Below, one piece after another: positions 12,595 through 25,200 of a stretch of 64,000 nt of DNA. The notes under the pieces are model-generated. The model worked only from the letters and a program-made list of their open reading frames with translations, searched no databases and was not told the DNA's origin. The translations under genes were made by a program, and so were the position numbers. Where the stretch lies: contig JAYMTL010000111.1 of the NCBI GenBank assembly GCA_036897445.1, forward strand, positions 1-64,000, given 5' to 3'. The stretch's first letter is position 1. The number at the start of each line of letters is the position of its first letter. Source of the DNA: Pelargonium tetragonum (lineage: Eukaryota > Streptophyta > Magnoliopsida > Geraniales > Geraniaceae).

Positions 12595-12816
12595 ATGGTC
12601 TTTTGTTTATTCATTCTCAAAGGTATAACATTTCAACAAATTCAAGGTATATTCTCAGGTACTGATAGGATTAGAGATATTCTACGAAATCAATACTTAG
12701 AAGCTTCCCGCTACGTGCAAATTCTCGCAATAAAAAAAAGAAAGAGGCTCACATCAAGAGTATTTCCTCTTCTCAGAAAGCGTACTCGCAAGAGTATAAG
12801 AGAACCTAAAAAGTAG
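12595..12816 (+). CDS. Hypothetical basic protein, 73 residues, unrecognised
   Basis: The frame opens with an ATG and ends in TAG. The protein has a hydrophobic first ten residues (VFCLFIL), a mixed middle (GTDRIRDILRNQYLEASRY) and a strongly basic tail (KKRKR at about 47-51, LLRKRTRKSIREPKK at the end). I do not recognise it as any standard plant mitochondrial gene; atp, nad, ccm, sdh and ribosomal protein families were considered. It differs from the other short frames in having charged, protein-like composition and almost no GC-rich mini-palindromes, a property shared with nad9. A basic tail would suit an RNA- or ribosome-associated protein, but that is inference only. It could also be a chance frame in AT-rich DNA. 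Confidence 0.25.
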   Translation: MVFCLFILKGITFQQIQGIFSGTDRIRDILRNQYLEASRYVQILAIKKRKRLTSRVFPLLRKRTRKSIREPKK

Positions 12817-15800
12817 AGTACTTCTTTTTTTATCTGTTACTTGAATAATACTAGGACTTTATTTTGATAGTATCGCCTCGGGCTTGGTACGGTTAAGACT
12901 TTTAATTCATTTTACTGCTAGGAAATGTATGGTGTACCACTTTTCCGACTTAGAAACCTGGCCTTTTTAGGTTGCACCAACCCTTTTAATTTGTTTTAAG
13001 AGCACAGATCTGTCTTGCCTCAGATCTTAATGTGTACCCTATTGATAGTGTAGCTACTAAAAAAATCTCGACCGAATTCCTAGTTTCGAAATATCATGTT
13101 GTTATATAATTAAAAGCAACCCAAATTTCGTTTACTTGCAAATAAGGGGATAAATATCTTTTCTACAAAAGGAGTTTTTTTACTACTTTACGCCTCTTTG
13201 GCAGTGGTAATGGGATTTAATAGGCTTATCTAGGTTTTCTTACAAAAAGTACTTATATGTGAGCTGCTCCTATCTAGTGGGACTCCCTATCCTTTCAAGA
13301 TTTTAGAGGAATAAAATGCTAGACTCTTTGTAAGCGACTTACTTGACAGATTTTCGAATGAAACAAGCCCGCCTACTACAATATAAATAATGAGCCTTTT
13401 GTTTCACAGTTGAGTCTAGTACATATACTATCCTAAAAAGTTCTTAGATCAAAGATTACTGTCCACCGCTCCTATTAGGACAGCTAGCTCTTTTTTAGAT
13501 AGCTACAAGGTAACGAAGTTAGTTGAGAAGTATGAAAGTAAGTCATAAGAAACAAGCTATGAGTAAGAAAACTACAAAAGAGTTAGGATGAAAATCACTT
13601 AGGTAGAAGTCTCTAGCGATACTGTCGAACTATGATATATTACGAATTATGTTATGCCAAAGATCCACAAGCAGCAGAGCTTTAAGCAACAGCTATTTGT
13701 TCCAGTCAGAAACATTTAAAGCTCACCTAATCTAATCAAAGGGACTAGGAAAACTTTTGGGATACTTTTTTATATTACTATAGTAAAACTTACATATTTT
13801 TTTTAGATAAGCAAACTTTTTAATTAAGACAAAGCTTTTGTGTTTCGAAAATCCCTACATATATATAAGGGTTTCCTGAAGAATTGCCTCAAATCAAAAA
13901 AGTGCCCCATAGCAAAGAAATTCCTTATAAGGCTACTTGGTAACTTGAAATTCTCTGTAAGAGGGACTTCTGGTTATTACCAAGATACCCCACCCTAAAG
14001 ACCCGTTATTTTTTGTAGAAAAAAGGAACTGATTTGAAGCTATCTCCAGAAAACTTGAATTTATGAGATTCGTTGTAGACAAATTCTTTCAGAAGAAAAT
14101 ATTGCAAAGCCAATTCGCTGTAAATTATCCTATTTTTTATTTAGTAGTCTTAACAAATCCCAATTCCTCATCAATAGGGCCTTCAATTAGGTATAGATTA
14201 ACTATAGACTGAGGAGTAGCTTGTAAAGAAAGGTGCCCCCTCAGCTCTTCCTGTTATGTGTACACTACTTTTTTGAACCTTGTAATTAAGCTCGAACAAT
14301 CCACGATTATGTGTCTCACTATAAAGAATACTTATTTCCACATTGAACATTGTTCCATAACTAAAAAATTGAACTCTCAATAAAGACTCCTTAAATTAAA
14401 GACTTGTTTTGCGGGACTCCCTACCTTTCTAAACCAGATGTCTATTACGGAGTTCCCCTTCGGCTTCCTCTAGCTAGAATTGTCTTTTTCTTGGTTTACT
14501 TTTTTGTATTTGCTTTTGGTACTAAGTCTAAGGGACTTTTCTTTTAGAGAGACCTCTGAGAAAAGACTAAGTTTAAGCTTTCCTATCTCCTTAGAATTAG
14601 TTAGATTGTACTGCTAAGAGTGTTAAAAGGGCTTATATTCGGATTTCTCGTCAATAAGGAAAGAAACTAAAAATTAGGCAATTGGCTGTCAGCTGAAGTT
14701 GTAAGGGGGTTACTATAATATAAAAAGGGCCAGAGAGGGCTTAAGGGGATAGCTTTAAAATGTTACTGTAAACCCAGTAACCGGCATGTTCTGTTCTACC
14801 TCAATCTAATTTTACCCAATCAATACCTAAAAAACTTTGAGGTTAGACGCCCGGAGTAGCCTAGTCTCCTCCCTCTGCTCGGTATAAAAATGACAAAGAA
14901 TTTAAACAAGATAAATAAAGTAACGAGGAATCCTCCGGGAGGTTTTTTTTACTTTAACGAATACCGGGTTTATTAAGCTCTTTAATTATTCAAGCTGTAG
15001 TAACTAATAAGAATAAGGAAGCTCTGTTCTATTAAAAACTCTTTCGGATTACCCAGACCCCAGTCAAAATGTAGATCTATTCCCGAAAAGGTTAGGCAAA
15101 AAGGACCTTAAGAAAAGCCGCATAAAGGTTATTCTACTCTAGTAATTAAAGTTTTAGGTAATATGTAAAAATTCTATGATCTAAAGCTTACCAAAATTCC
15201 TAATAAAAGCAGCTGAGAGATCCTAAATAGGTTGTCTTTACGGAACTTACGAGGATCCCTGTAAACTTCAAAATCTTAAGCGGGTGGCCTTGCCCTTTAA
15301 GCGTAGTTAATAAAATTGCTTTAGCTAGTTTATGTTCTTTGGATTCTGTTTTCTTTTTAATTAAATTAAGGACTTTTGTACTAATAAAGGGTAATATTTT
15401 ATAAGAGGCCCCAAAAATATAAGAGAATAAAACCCTTTTAAAAATAAAGTAGTAACTAATTCTCGATTTACTACAGGCATACCCCCTAACTATTTATTTC
15501 AAAGTTCAACTTTACCAAACTCTATATAATATTAACGGCACTCCATATAAAATACTATTCTCAAAAACTATATATCTTGTAGCAATCCCGTTGGAAAAGA
15601 GCCCTAACATCATTCCATTCCTGCTACTTTGGAATCTCGTGTTTATATATACTGAGAACTGTCAACATTCTTTTGGAAAATCGAGGAGACCTCACTAACA
15701 CCCCTAATCCTGACTAAAAAAGATTCATGAACTGTAACCGGGTTTAGAAAAAGCCAATAAGGAAAATGAATTCCTAATATTTGAGAGCACTTAAGAGGTC

Positions 15801-18800
15801 TTAGGGAATATTGTATCCTAGCAAAGTTTATTAGAAACTTTATGGCTATAATAATTAGCCGAAAAATTTTTTATTTATTCTAGTCTTTTATCTGACTCTG
15901 GACCTGCTTAATTCAGTGAACTATATATTTCATATATTTGGAAGTCCTTGATTCAAATCTAATCTAGGGGTAACGCTGGGTTGAAAAAGACTCCTAAAAA
16001 GCCAAGTACATTAAGACTAAGAGGTAATGTAATTACAATGCGAGACACTGACTTTACCTTGTTTAACTAAGTTCTCAATTACTTCGTCTTGTCCAAAAGC
16101 TCTTAAAACCATACATCACATCTTAGTCAAATTTCTTAAGTTTTATCCGGAAAAATTCCATGACTTACCAAAAACTTTAACATGAAACCCTTTTAAAAGT
16201 TCAGGCTCAGGGCTTCCTTAAATGACCAAACTTCTGAGTAAATAACTCTTGTAAGTGCACTCTCCGTTAATTAAAAAGACTTCAATAATAGAAAGTCTTG
16301 CGTATATCCGATGAGCCGCCGTGCCTTAATAGGGTTAAGACCTATCTATGATATACTAAAAGGATACCAGAACCCATTAAAAAGCTAAACCCAGTAGCTC
16401 CTTCTTAAAAAGTGTTAATTTCTCGAGAATAAGTACCTTTAAAAGGATGAATAAGGTATTACGCTTAGAAAAAGCCTGCAGAAGTCAAACTGATTATACA
16501 GCTCTGGGGCATACAGAATCGGGTTATGTTTGTTCATCCGCTTTTATTACTTCCTAATTTTTTGTAAAAATGAACTGAAAAGCCTCTGTGAATAATTCTT
16601 GCTTTGAAAGGCTCCCGTGTGGTTTTGGTCCGTTTTTCACGTTCAAAGAAATAGAGCTCTTTTTAAAGCATTTTTTAGCCCTAACTTGCCTACAGAATTT
16701 GAATTTCCTTTATTTGAAATTTCTTTTGATTACTTTACTATTAAAGAGTGTCTATGAACGTCGGGACTTACAAGAGCGAAGCACGTTATCCATTTAGAAG
16801 CTCTCTTTAATCTTTTGTTACTGGCCGATTTAAGAAACTAATACACAGCTTGGCCTAGTACTTACTCTGCTTAAGAAACGGAGTTAAGTCCCCAATTTTT
16901 GCAAGTTTTACTCCTTAAAAGAGAACTCTTAGACTCATTTTACTATGATGAAAGGGCTTGAACCTTTCTACATTCTATTTACTTCCCTAAAACAAAACAC
17001 AATGTAAGATGCTTTATTTTCTCAGCGATAGAGCTCTCGGGTTAGTAGGTATTCCTGTCAAAGTTAAACAGCAGTAGTAGGCTCTTTTTTTATAGAGAAT
17101 AGAATAATATGAGAAATCTGAAAGGAGCAGAAGTTAACATCAGAACCCAGGTCGTTCCTAAGGAAGAAACAAAAGTAGTTGCTATATTAAGTCTTTACTA
17201 TTTCCAGGTGTTCTATCTAGACTTTTATTTAAGTCTGTTTCCACGACAAGCCGGTAGTATTTACTCCCTTCCTTGTGTTACAAAGGTATAAGACTTTTAG
17301 TTAACACGCCCCTTCCCCTTTCTTTTATAAAAAACTATATCTTAAATTTACCGGCATCTCCAGTCCATATTCATCAAAAACTCTATGCTATCCGACTCAA
17401 ATTTCTTTCTCTCCAGCTTTTCGCTTTTTCTGAGTATTGTAGAGGTTTCATTTTTAATAAAAGCTTGTCTTTCAGGTCCCCCAGAGGAACCCGGGGTATA
17501 TTTCCCTATAACAAGAAAAATCTCTTTCACAAGAGCTCCAACTAAAAAAAGAGCATAAGGTTTTTTTTTAATAAAGAAGTATAGTTCAAGATAGTACGTA
17601 AAAGGAGCTCTTGGGTATATTATATTACTAGCTTTTATTACTTCATAGTCTAAACAAGGGCCTCCGGGATTAATCAGTAATACATAAATTATACATATTT
17701 TAACTATGTCTACAAGAGAAAGCCTAAGTATAGGAATAGTTGAGGGGGTGTAAGTTAAAATTTTAAACTGCGCTTTAAGAAAACGGAAATTTCTTAATTG
17801 CGTATCTTTTTTTTTTTTTACAAATTGATAATAGAAGAACCTATGGCTTTTTTTGTTTTTAGTGAAGTTCGTTTAGAGATCCTTGAAAGAGGGGGTTAAG
17901 AGTCTATCCGAATGCTCAATTCAGTATACTAAAAGTTTTTATCCTTGGGAATGCTCTATAAGCAAGTAAGCTCTACAATACATCCACCTAGAACAATATC
18001 CCAAGTACCTTACCACTTGCCCCTTTTGGAAATCCCGATAAACCCAGGTTAGTTACTTTGTCTAATTTTTAGTTTCACTTTTGACTTTAACCCGCTATTG
18101 GCAGGCACATAGCTCTAAAAAAAAAAAGGACACTCAATTGAACTTGAATAGTTAAGTATACCTTTTCTTTAGGGCCTCTAATATAAGGCTACAAGGTTTT
18201 TCCTTCTTTCTCAAGCACTCTATAAGGGAGCTCGTTTCCTAAGTTAACTTTCATTAGCTACTTGATTTTAGAGGAAAAGTAAGAAGCGTTAGGGGAGGTC
18301 CCTTTATAGAAAGACTTTTGAGGAGCCTACATTATAGGTTGATATACTCAAAGGGAGGCTTACCTTTTAGTAGAAGTACTAACAACTTGGTTTGATTAAA
18401 GAAAGTTTTGCCAAGTGGTTAAGAATCATAAGTTTTCGAAGAACAAGTTGTAGTGAAGTGAAAAGAAGTTCTCTAGCTTCTATTTCTTAAACCTTTAGAA
18501 AAATCTAGAATATGTGTAGGAATTAAAAATAAGAAAACCCCTTTTTCAAAAATTCTTTTATTAAAATTCGGGTTTTTGTTACTACTATGTTATCAGATTC
18601 CGTAAAAAGTTGCAGAAACTCGGTAAGTTTACTCCTCTAATGCCCTAAAGGAATTCGTTACTTAAAGGGCCCCTTGATTCCGTCAAGAGTTGTACTGGAT
18701 CTAGAGCTAGCTTGGAAAGAAGGGTAAAAAAAAACTTTCTAAGTCATTTTTTCATAAAATCGAGGGATTTGTAAGATAAAATCTTAGTTTCAATATCCGT

Positions 18801-18820
18801 GTTAATGCTAGTATTATAGA
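12817..18820. other. Gene-free AT-rich DNA
   Basis: No gene seen. Palindromes are dense. About 13.5-13.7 kb has a short low-palindrome patch with AAGTAAGTCATAAGAAACAA, possibly another worn family A copy. A T-arm-like word near 16,955 (minus) has a perfect 5-bp stem but no matching D- or anticodon arm. Confidence 0.5.
16023..16035 (+). repeat. GGTAATGTAATTA word, copy 2
   Basis: Exact copy, preceded by GA and followed by CAATGCGAG, in palindrome-rich DNA outside the family A blocks. This shows the word is not simply an internal part of that repeat. Confidence 0.7.
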
Positions 18821-18909
18821 TAGAGTAAATCCGGTAGGGAATAGTAACACAGAGAGAGGTCTATCCTATCAATCATACAGAGTAGAGCTATGATTAAGTA
18901 TCCTGCAGG

Positions 18910-19140
18910 TAAGCTTTTCAGTTAGGTACATAAGTCTAATCTAAAAAGTAAGTCAATAAACAAAGAATTTTTTAGAAGTTAAGAGTTTCGTGGTTCCTAG
19001 AACGTAAGTAAGTGTATCTTAAAACTACTTAATACAATACTCCGCGTTGCTACAATCGGTAAAACTCTATCCTTATACGGGGTTCTCCCTTCTTTTTAAT
19101 AAAAAGGAACAGAGAATAAGAGGAAAAGTCCCTTAACTAC
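18910..19140 (+). repeat. Dispersed repeat family A, second copy
   Basis: The segment has AAGTCTAATCTAA near 18,929, AAGTAAGTCAATA just downstream and CGCGTTGCTACAATCGGT at 19,043-19,060. Order and spacing (about 110 bases between the first and last words) agree with the 9.5-kb copy, where the spacing is about 100. Single 13-base matches are common by chance in a window this size; the colinear set is what supports the call. Confidence 0.55.
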
Positions 19141-19259
19141 TAATCCAGTATATAGAAAATGAAGGGGAAGTCTTTAAGATATAGTAAGAATAGAAATAAA
19201 TGGAAGAGATATAAGGAATGTTTAGTAATTAAAATAAGAAGTCAAGTCGAATATGAAAA

Positions 19260-22200
19260 AGGAGTCTCACAGGGGCCTTAAACTCAAATTAAAAGCTTTT
19301 CTTAATATCTTAATAGGTCAGCCTCAGTACCCTGTGTTCCCCTACTCTTGGATAAAGCTAAGAATTCTAAACTTTGTAAACCAATCACCTAGGAAAAATT
19401 TTATAGGAGTTTCACTTAAGCTTTACACTCTACTAAAATATATTAATATAATAAGAAACTTTTTAGTACTAGCTTTTATCGAAAATCTCCCGCCCTATAT
19501 ATACTATAGCTATGATAGAAAAAGCCTTCCAAAAAAAAGCTAATTTATAGATCTTTCACGTGTACGAAACCTTTAATAAATAAAAAGTAAATAAAGGGCC
19601 TCTTACTTTTATATAAGTATTCCTCGGAAAAAACAACATATGCGAGTATAATTCCAGGGGCTACCGCTTGCAGAAGCAGTCCTAAAGTAGAGGCACCCCA
19701 TACCCTTCAAGGTTACTCTCCTTAGCAGAATTACCTTATATAAAAGAAAAGTACATCCTAGAATAATAAAATCTCTACCACGCCTAACCCTCATTCTTTA
19801 TGGAGTTAGACTCATGTGCTTTTAGAGCCATTTTTGGAAACTTACAGAGATAGGGCTCTCTAGACTATCAAGTCTTTTTTCTACTTTCTAAGGGTCATTA
19901 ACCAAGCAAAGACTTTCCGCTTCTCGTATATAAGACATGAAAGGGTTTTCTCCTTTTGTTGTAATCGACTTAAAGAGAAAATTAGGCCCATTATTCGATG
20001 GAATTCTTTCCTTTTTCATATCATAGTTTCAATAAGTCTCCTTAAAGGTTCTTGTTTTTGTCACGACTTTATATACTATAAGTTCTAGTTAGGTTTTCTT
20101 AAAAGGCACCGGATTCTTTAGCATTTCTTTTATTTGGAAGTCTTTCTCATGAGGTAAAGGAGTTGCTTTTCCTGCTCTGTTTGTTTTAGTATAGCGAATA
20201 AATGAAATAGAAAGATAAGGAATTGAAAAGTATAGGCAATTCATGGCAAAAGGCTTTTTAAATTACAAACACCTTAAAAGGCAGCTATGCGATAAAAAAC
20301 AAACTATGACGAATAAGAAGCAAGTGTGTCCTATATTGTGTGGTATGGACTATCTAGTCTACTAAAGTAACCCCCTTGAGTACCCTTTTAGTCGGTAAGG
20401 GTAAGACTTTCCAACCTTTCTAAGCTAAGGCTAACTCCTCTGTTAATGATAAAAACAAAGAAGGCAAGAGGAATTTTATCTTTTTAAAAGGTACTATAAA
20501 GACTCTGGAAGCTCGGCAAGCATTTATGTAAGTATGTAAGCCGGCTCAGAGACATTTGCAATTGGCTGTCGAAGGTGAATTTGGGAGCTCTTGTCTTTGT
20601 ATTCTTGTCTTCAGAGTAGAAGCTTATTAGGTGCAGCTAACGGAGGATATTCTATTGTTCTTTTAAGAGTATATTCCATTTTATAGAATAGATAGTTTAG
20701 ATTTGACTGTCAGTTTTCTTATTATATCCCCTCTATTGACCTTCTATCCGCTTAGACAAGAAATTCTATAAGTTCTGTTCTTTACCGGCTATGTCATTAG
20801 GATATGAGATCTTCCAGGCTCGCATTCCAACAGCAGAGTTGAGGATTTTAAGTTAAGTTAGGTTAGAACAACATTCGACAGCGGCAGAGTGTCCTTCCTC
20901 CCTTCCTAGCTAGCAGCACTGTCTTTCACTTGCTATTAACCTTCTAGGAGTATTAGTTACACTGACTAAGATAGTACATGGACTTTCAGGTAATTTATTA
21001 TTCATGTTCCTTCTTATCTTAATTCTATTTCTCAGCAGTTCCTAAATAAGATTTACCTGCTTACAAGCTCCGCTTTTATTATAATTACTTAGATAAAGAT
21101 AAGATAAAAATAAGAGTAGAGTAGCAATGTGTCCGGAGTTATGAGTTCAGAGGAATATCGTTTTAGTAATTGAAACCAGAGTGCCTGAGTTCTTGTTTTA
21201 GTACTATGATATTCATTCTAGCTCTTCCTTGTGCAGGTAGTCATTACCTACTTTACTAAATTCTTATAGCATGCGAAAAGAGGTTCTGAAAGAAACCCTT
21301 TTATTTATTCTATTTTCTTTCTTACTTTATGGACCAAGGAAAGACAAGACACGCAAGCGTATCCTTATTAAGAAGATTTTCTACGACCCTTTAGGTTTAA
21401 ACTGCAATATTCACGCACGCTTTTTCCCTATCCCCCTTTCTGGTTATTTTCATTATTTTAATTCGCAGTCCTGGTTAGAATTTGATCAGAAGATTCCAGG
21501 GAGCAATCTCTGACTCTTGATTCATACATCGTGTATAGAATACCGGATCCGCTTCTTTTCAAGTACAAGGCTTATTCAGGGATACTAACTTATCTCTATG
21601 AATTTTCCATGTCCACTCCTTAAATAGAAAGATTTCGTTTTTAATAAAAGGATTCCCTAGCAGAAAAATGTTATTTAACTCTCGAACATCTAATTTTGAC
21701 TACCTAGAAAAAGAAACTAAGCTTCAAAAAATTGAATAGTAAGAGCTACTTTCCCCCGTCTTATTCAAGAACTTGTTTTAGCTTAAGTTACTCTAAAGAT
21801 GAGAGCTGGTGAATATATAATACGAAGTTATCGGCCATTTCCTTAGACATGTGTTTTTCTATTACCGGTATTGGTACCCCTCTTTTATTATGTCTTATTT
21901 TAAGTAAACACGAAAAAGACATAAAGTCGAAAAAGAAAAGATAGTAAGATTTTTTATTCACTTTAAGAGGGTCCCTCAGGAATACTTAGGGAATCCAGAG
22001 ATTCTGCTGTCCTAGCGTAAACCTACCTTAATAAAGAAATAAGGGCTCGTGGTTAGGAAGATGAAGATACGGCAACCAATCCCAGTATATTCATTCTATT
22101 ACATTCGGACTTTCATTTAGAAGGCTATACCTTAGGATTCATTCTATAAAGTGATCCAGATTCACTTTACTTTACATAAACCAGTAATTTCTAAAAGATA

Positions 22201-25200
22201 GATATAAAATTCCTTTTTGAGTTCTGTAGCTATCTAGGTATACGACTCTTCTATCCAGGACCGTAGGATTATATATAGGGTACTTTACAGCGAACCTTAA
22301 TAGAAAGAGACAAGAAGGTAACAAATAGAGCCTTAGAATTCTGAATTTATATCCTATATTTGTCCTTAACTTTTTAGTTATTAGTTAAAGTAACTAGATA
22401 AGCAATAGGGATTCCCCATATAAAAGAGAATCCCCTAGCTGATAGGTGTCATATATATATATCAGATATATACGCGGTAAATCCCAATTCTTTTCCAATA
22501 GCGCATTGAACGGAGTTTTCTCTCTCCTCTATCTCTATTTTGTAACTGTAAGTACGAGATCCCTTACCTTAAGGAACATCTGCTAAAGCATACCAATGAA
22601 AAAGGATTCATATACACCAACCTTTGGGAACTCAATAAAAAAAGACCTTCATTTCAGCGGGGGCATGTGAATACCTTTAAGGAGAGGACTGTTACTCTTG
22701 CGGTTGGGGTTGTTAAAAATATGAGAATACTCTAGATACTCGGTTATAATCTTTCCTTTTCACTTATCGAAATTCGTATTGAAAAGACACAGTAAATTTA
22801 CCACTTTTTAAAGGATGTACCAAACCAAGAGCTTATTCTCTGTTCTGTAGTTATCTAGGCCAGCTGTGATTACTACCCCACCACATTTTTCGGCTAGATT
22901 CCTAAGTCTATTTTTAGAATTTCTTTAATAGCGGCCCGCCTAAGGGAAAAACTTACAACAATAGCTAGATTAGAGAAAAACCTAATTTATCGACGGATTT
23001 CTTAACTTTTTTATAAATGATATAATTTAAAGGTGAGGTCTCTATGCCCCCTCTTATCTATCTGAACTAATTAAGTAAAGAGCTAGGCAAAACCCAAGGT
23101 TTATTCCCTATACAGCACTCTTTTTATATCCATCGGAGTCGATTAACTCGAAATACCTTAGGGCCACAACATCTCTTTGTGGTATGAAACGCAGCTTAAG
23201 GCCAGCTACTAATGAATAGTTTTCTTTAGGACTCGGATACCGTAATTACACGAATTACATAGGTACAGTCTTTCCTTTCAAAAAAAAAGTGAAATAAGGA
23301 ATGCTGTGCCTAGATAAACACCTGGGTAGTCAAGCGCTTTGCGGTATTGTAGCCGTAACTCTGTGCAAATTTTTATAGGAGTTCTAAATAAGGGTTCTTT
23401 TTGCCCTAGACTGATTTGATTAACAAGGTTTGGTTTACAACTAGGTTTTTTAAGCAGGGTTACCTAAAAAGAAAAATAGTAATATAGGAACTACTAAAAC
23501 TCTGTATTACTCGTCAGGGAATCCTATTTATTATCGTGGAAAGGACTAGATTTTATATTAGGTTGGGATTAAGCCTGAGCAAGATAGGACTCTTATTCTT
23601 GGAAATGCTAGGATCTTTTGACGTTAGTTAACCTATTTGACAGGTACTATAGCGTTGCTCTGTCTTCACTAAACGAGACCCGTTTATATAAGTATTCCTG
23701 ATTCCTGCACTATAACTAGCTAGGCGGGTAGGATATACGTTACTTAAGAAATTGTAAACCCACTTTATGGAAATAAAAGGAAATTAGTTTCTCCAATCCG
23801 AATAGTTTTTTGAGACTTGGGTAATTAGATTTAGATTAATAAAGGAAAACAATAACCTTTACTTTTTTTTGTCTTTGTAGTCGAATACTATATCCCAGGA
23901 AGTTTTAAAGACCGGAATTTATTGAGTAAATTCATAGAACGCTTGGGTTTAGTTCGTCCCAAAGGAGAAGAATTTTATACTTATCTTGAACAGAGCGAAA
24001 CTACAGACCTCTGATTAAGATTTTCTTAATGGAAGGCGCGCAAGGGCTCTTTTTAGGTCTTTTTGTCATGACTTAACAGAATTAAGCAGTTTTCCACTGA
24101 AAATTAAAGAATTTAATTATCAAAGTTCCTTACTTAAATTGAAAAGAGGAGCACTAAGGCAACCCCCTAAGCTCTTTTTAATCCCTTTTACCTAAAGTAG
24201 AGCACAACTCTTACAAACTTTATAGACTAGCCCTAGCTCCTACTGGAATTTCTAATTTCTTTACAACTTATCTAAGCGTTTACTAGAGAAAGGAATCCCT
24301 TAGCCTAGGGATGGGTACCCTATAAAAACCCCTGAAAAAGGGATGCCCAGATAGATACACCCAATTACTTATTAGAGCCCTGTAAACAAGAAAAAGGCTT
24401 TTTGAGAGTAGTAAGCTAGAATTTCCACGGATGAGTTGAATGAAAGTTTTATTAAGAATCCCTAAGTAACCGCACAGCGTACGAAATGCACGGGTCCAAA
24501 TAAATATCTTGTCAAAGTAAAGCCTTTCTGAACTGAAATAGATAGAATGCCAAGTTTTAAGTAATAGGCCAGAGTTACCCTTATAGATTTAACCCTACTG
24601 CCTAAAAGAAATCCTATAATTTGCTAAACTAGGGTTCCTTGTAAAACTCTTTGTTGTCGCTTTCAAAGATCAATACTTATTTCTTGAAATTCAAAATTTC
24701 TATCAATATAGGGTACTAATAGTATAGTAGGCAACCCTTTATATTCCCTACAAAAGAGGAAAGCTACCTTTTTCTGATTAACAAACTCTCGTTTTCTAGT
24801 AAATTAAGGTATTTCTTTAATTAGAAATCGATGGGTTTACCTTTTATCGCTGTGACGAATTTAATACTCGTATTTTATTTCCTCCTTTTTGTAATACTTA
24901 AAAAAATCTTAACCAATTAAGGAAGTTATAATATTGTCCTAAAAAAGCTTCTAGTTCTTCATAACTCAAGTGGACGAGATCCTTATAAAATAAACTGACT
25001 TTTTACAAATATTTCAGAGTCTTTTAGAGTAGAGCAGGTATTACCTAAACACATTCAAAAAGGGGCGCCCTTTTAGTAACAGCTTTTCTTATAATACCGG
25101 CCGGCCCAGTGATTAAAGATTTTCTGTGTACCGGCTTCATTTAGAAGGCCCCCTTGATTGATAGTTCCAAAGTGCCTTTATTTGATAACTAAGATCAAAC

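Noticed and set aside
12870-12905. GGTACGGTT, similar to the end of group II intron domain V
   Set aside because: No matching GAGCCGT half lies at the proper distance upstream, and no exon is near.
16940-17060. T-arm-like word (minus) and D-arm-like word CTCAGCGATAGAGC (plus)
   Set aside because: The two arms lie on opposite strands, so they cannot belong to one tRNA.
19253-19543. 96-residue ATG frame downstream of a family A repeat
   Set aside because: No motif seen, composition is random-like and it includes mini-palindromes.
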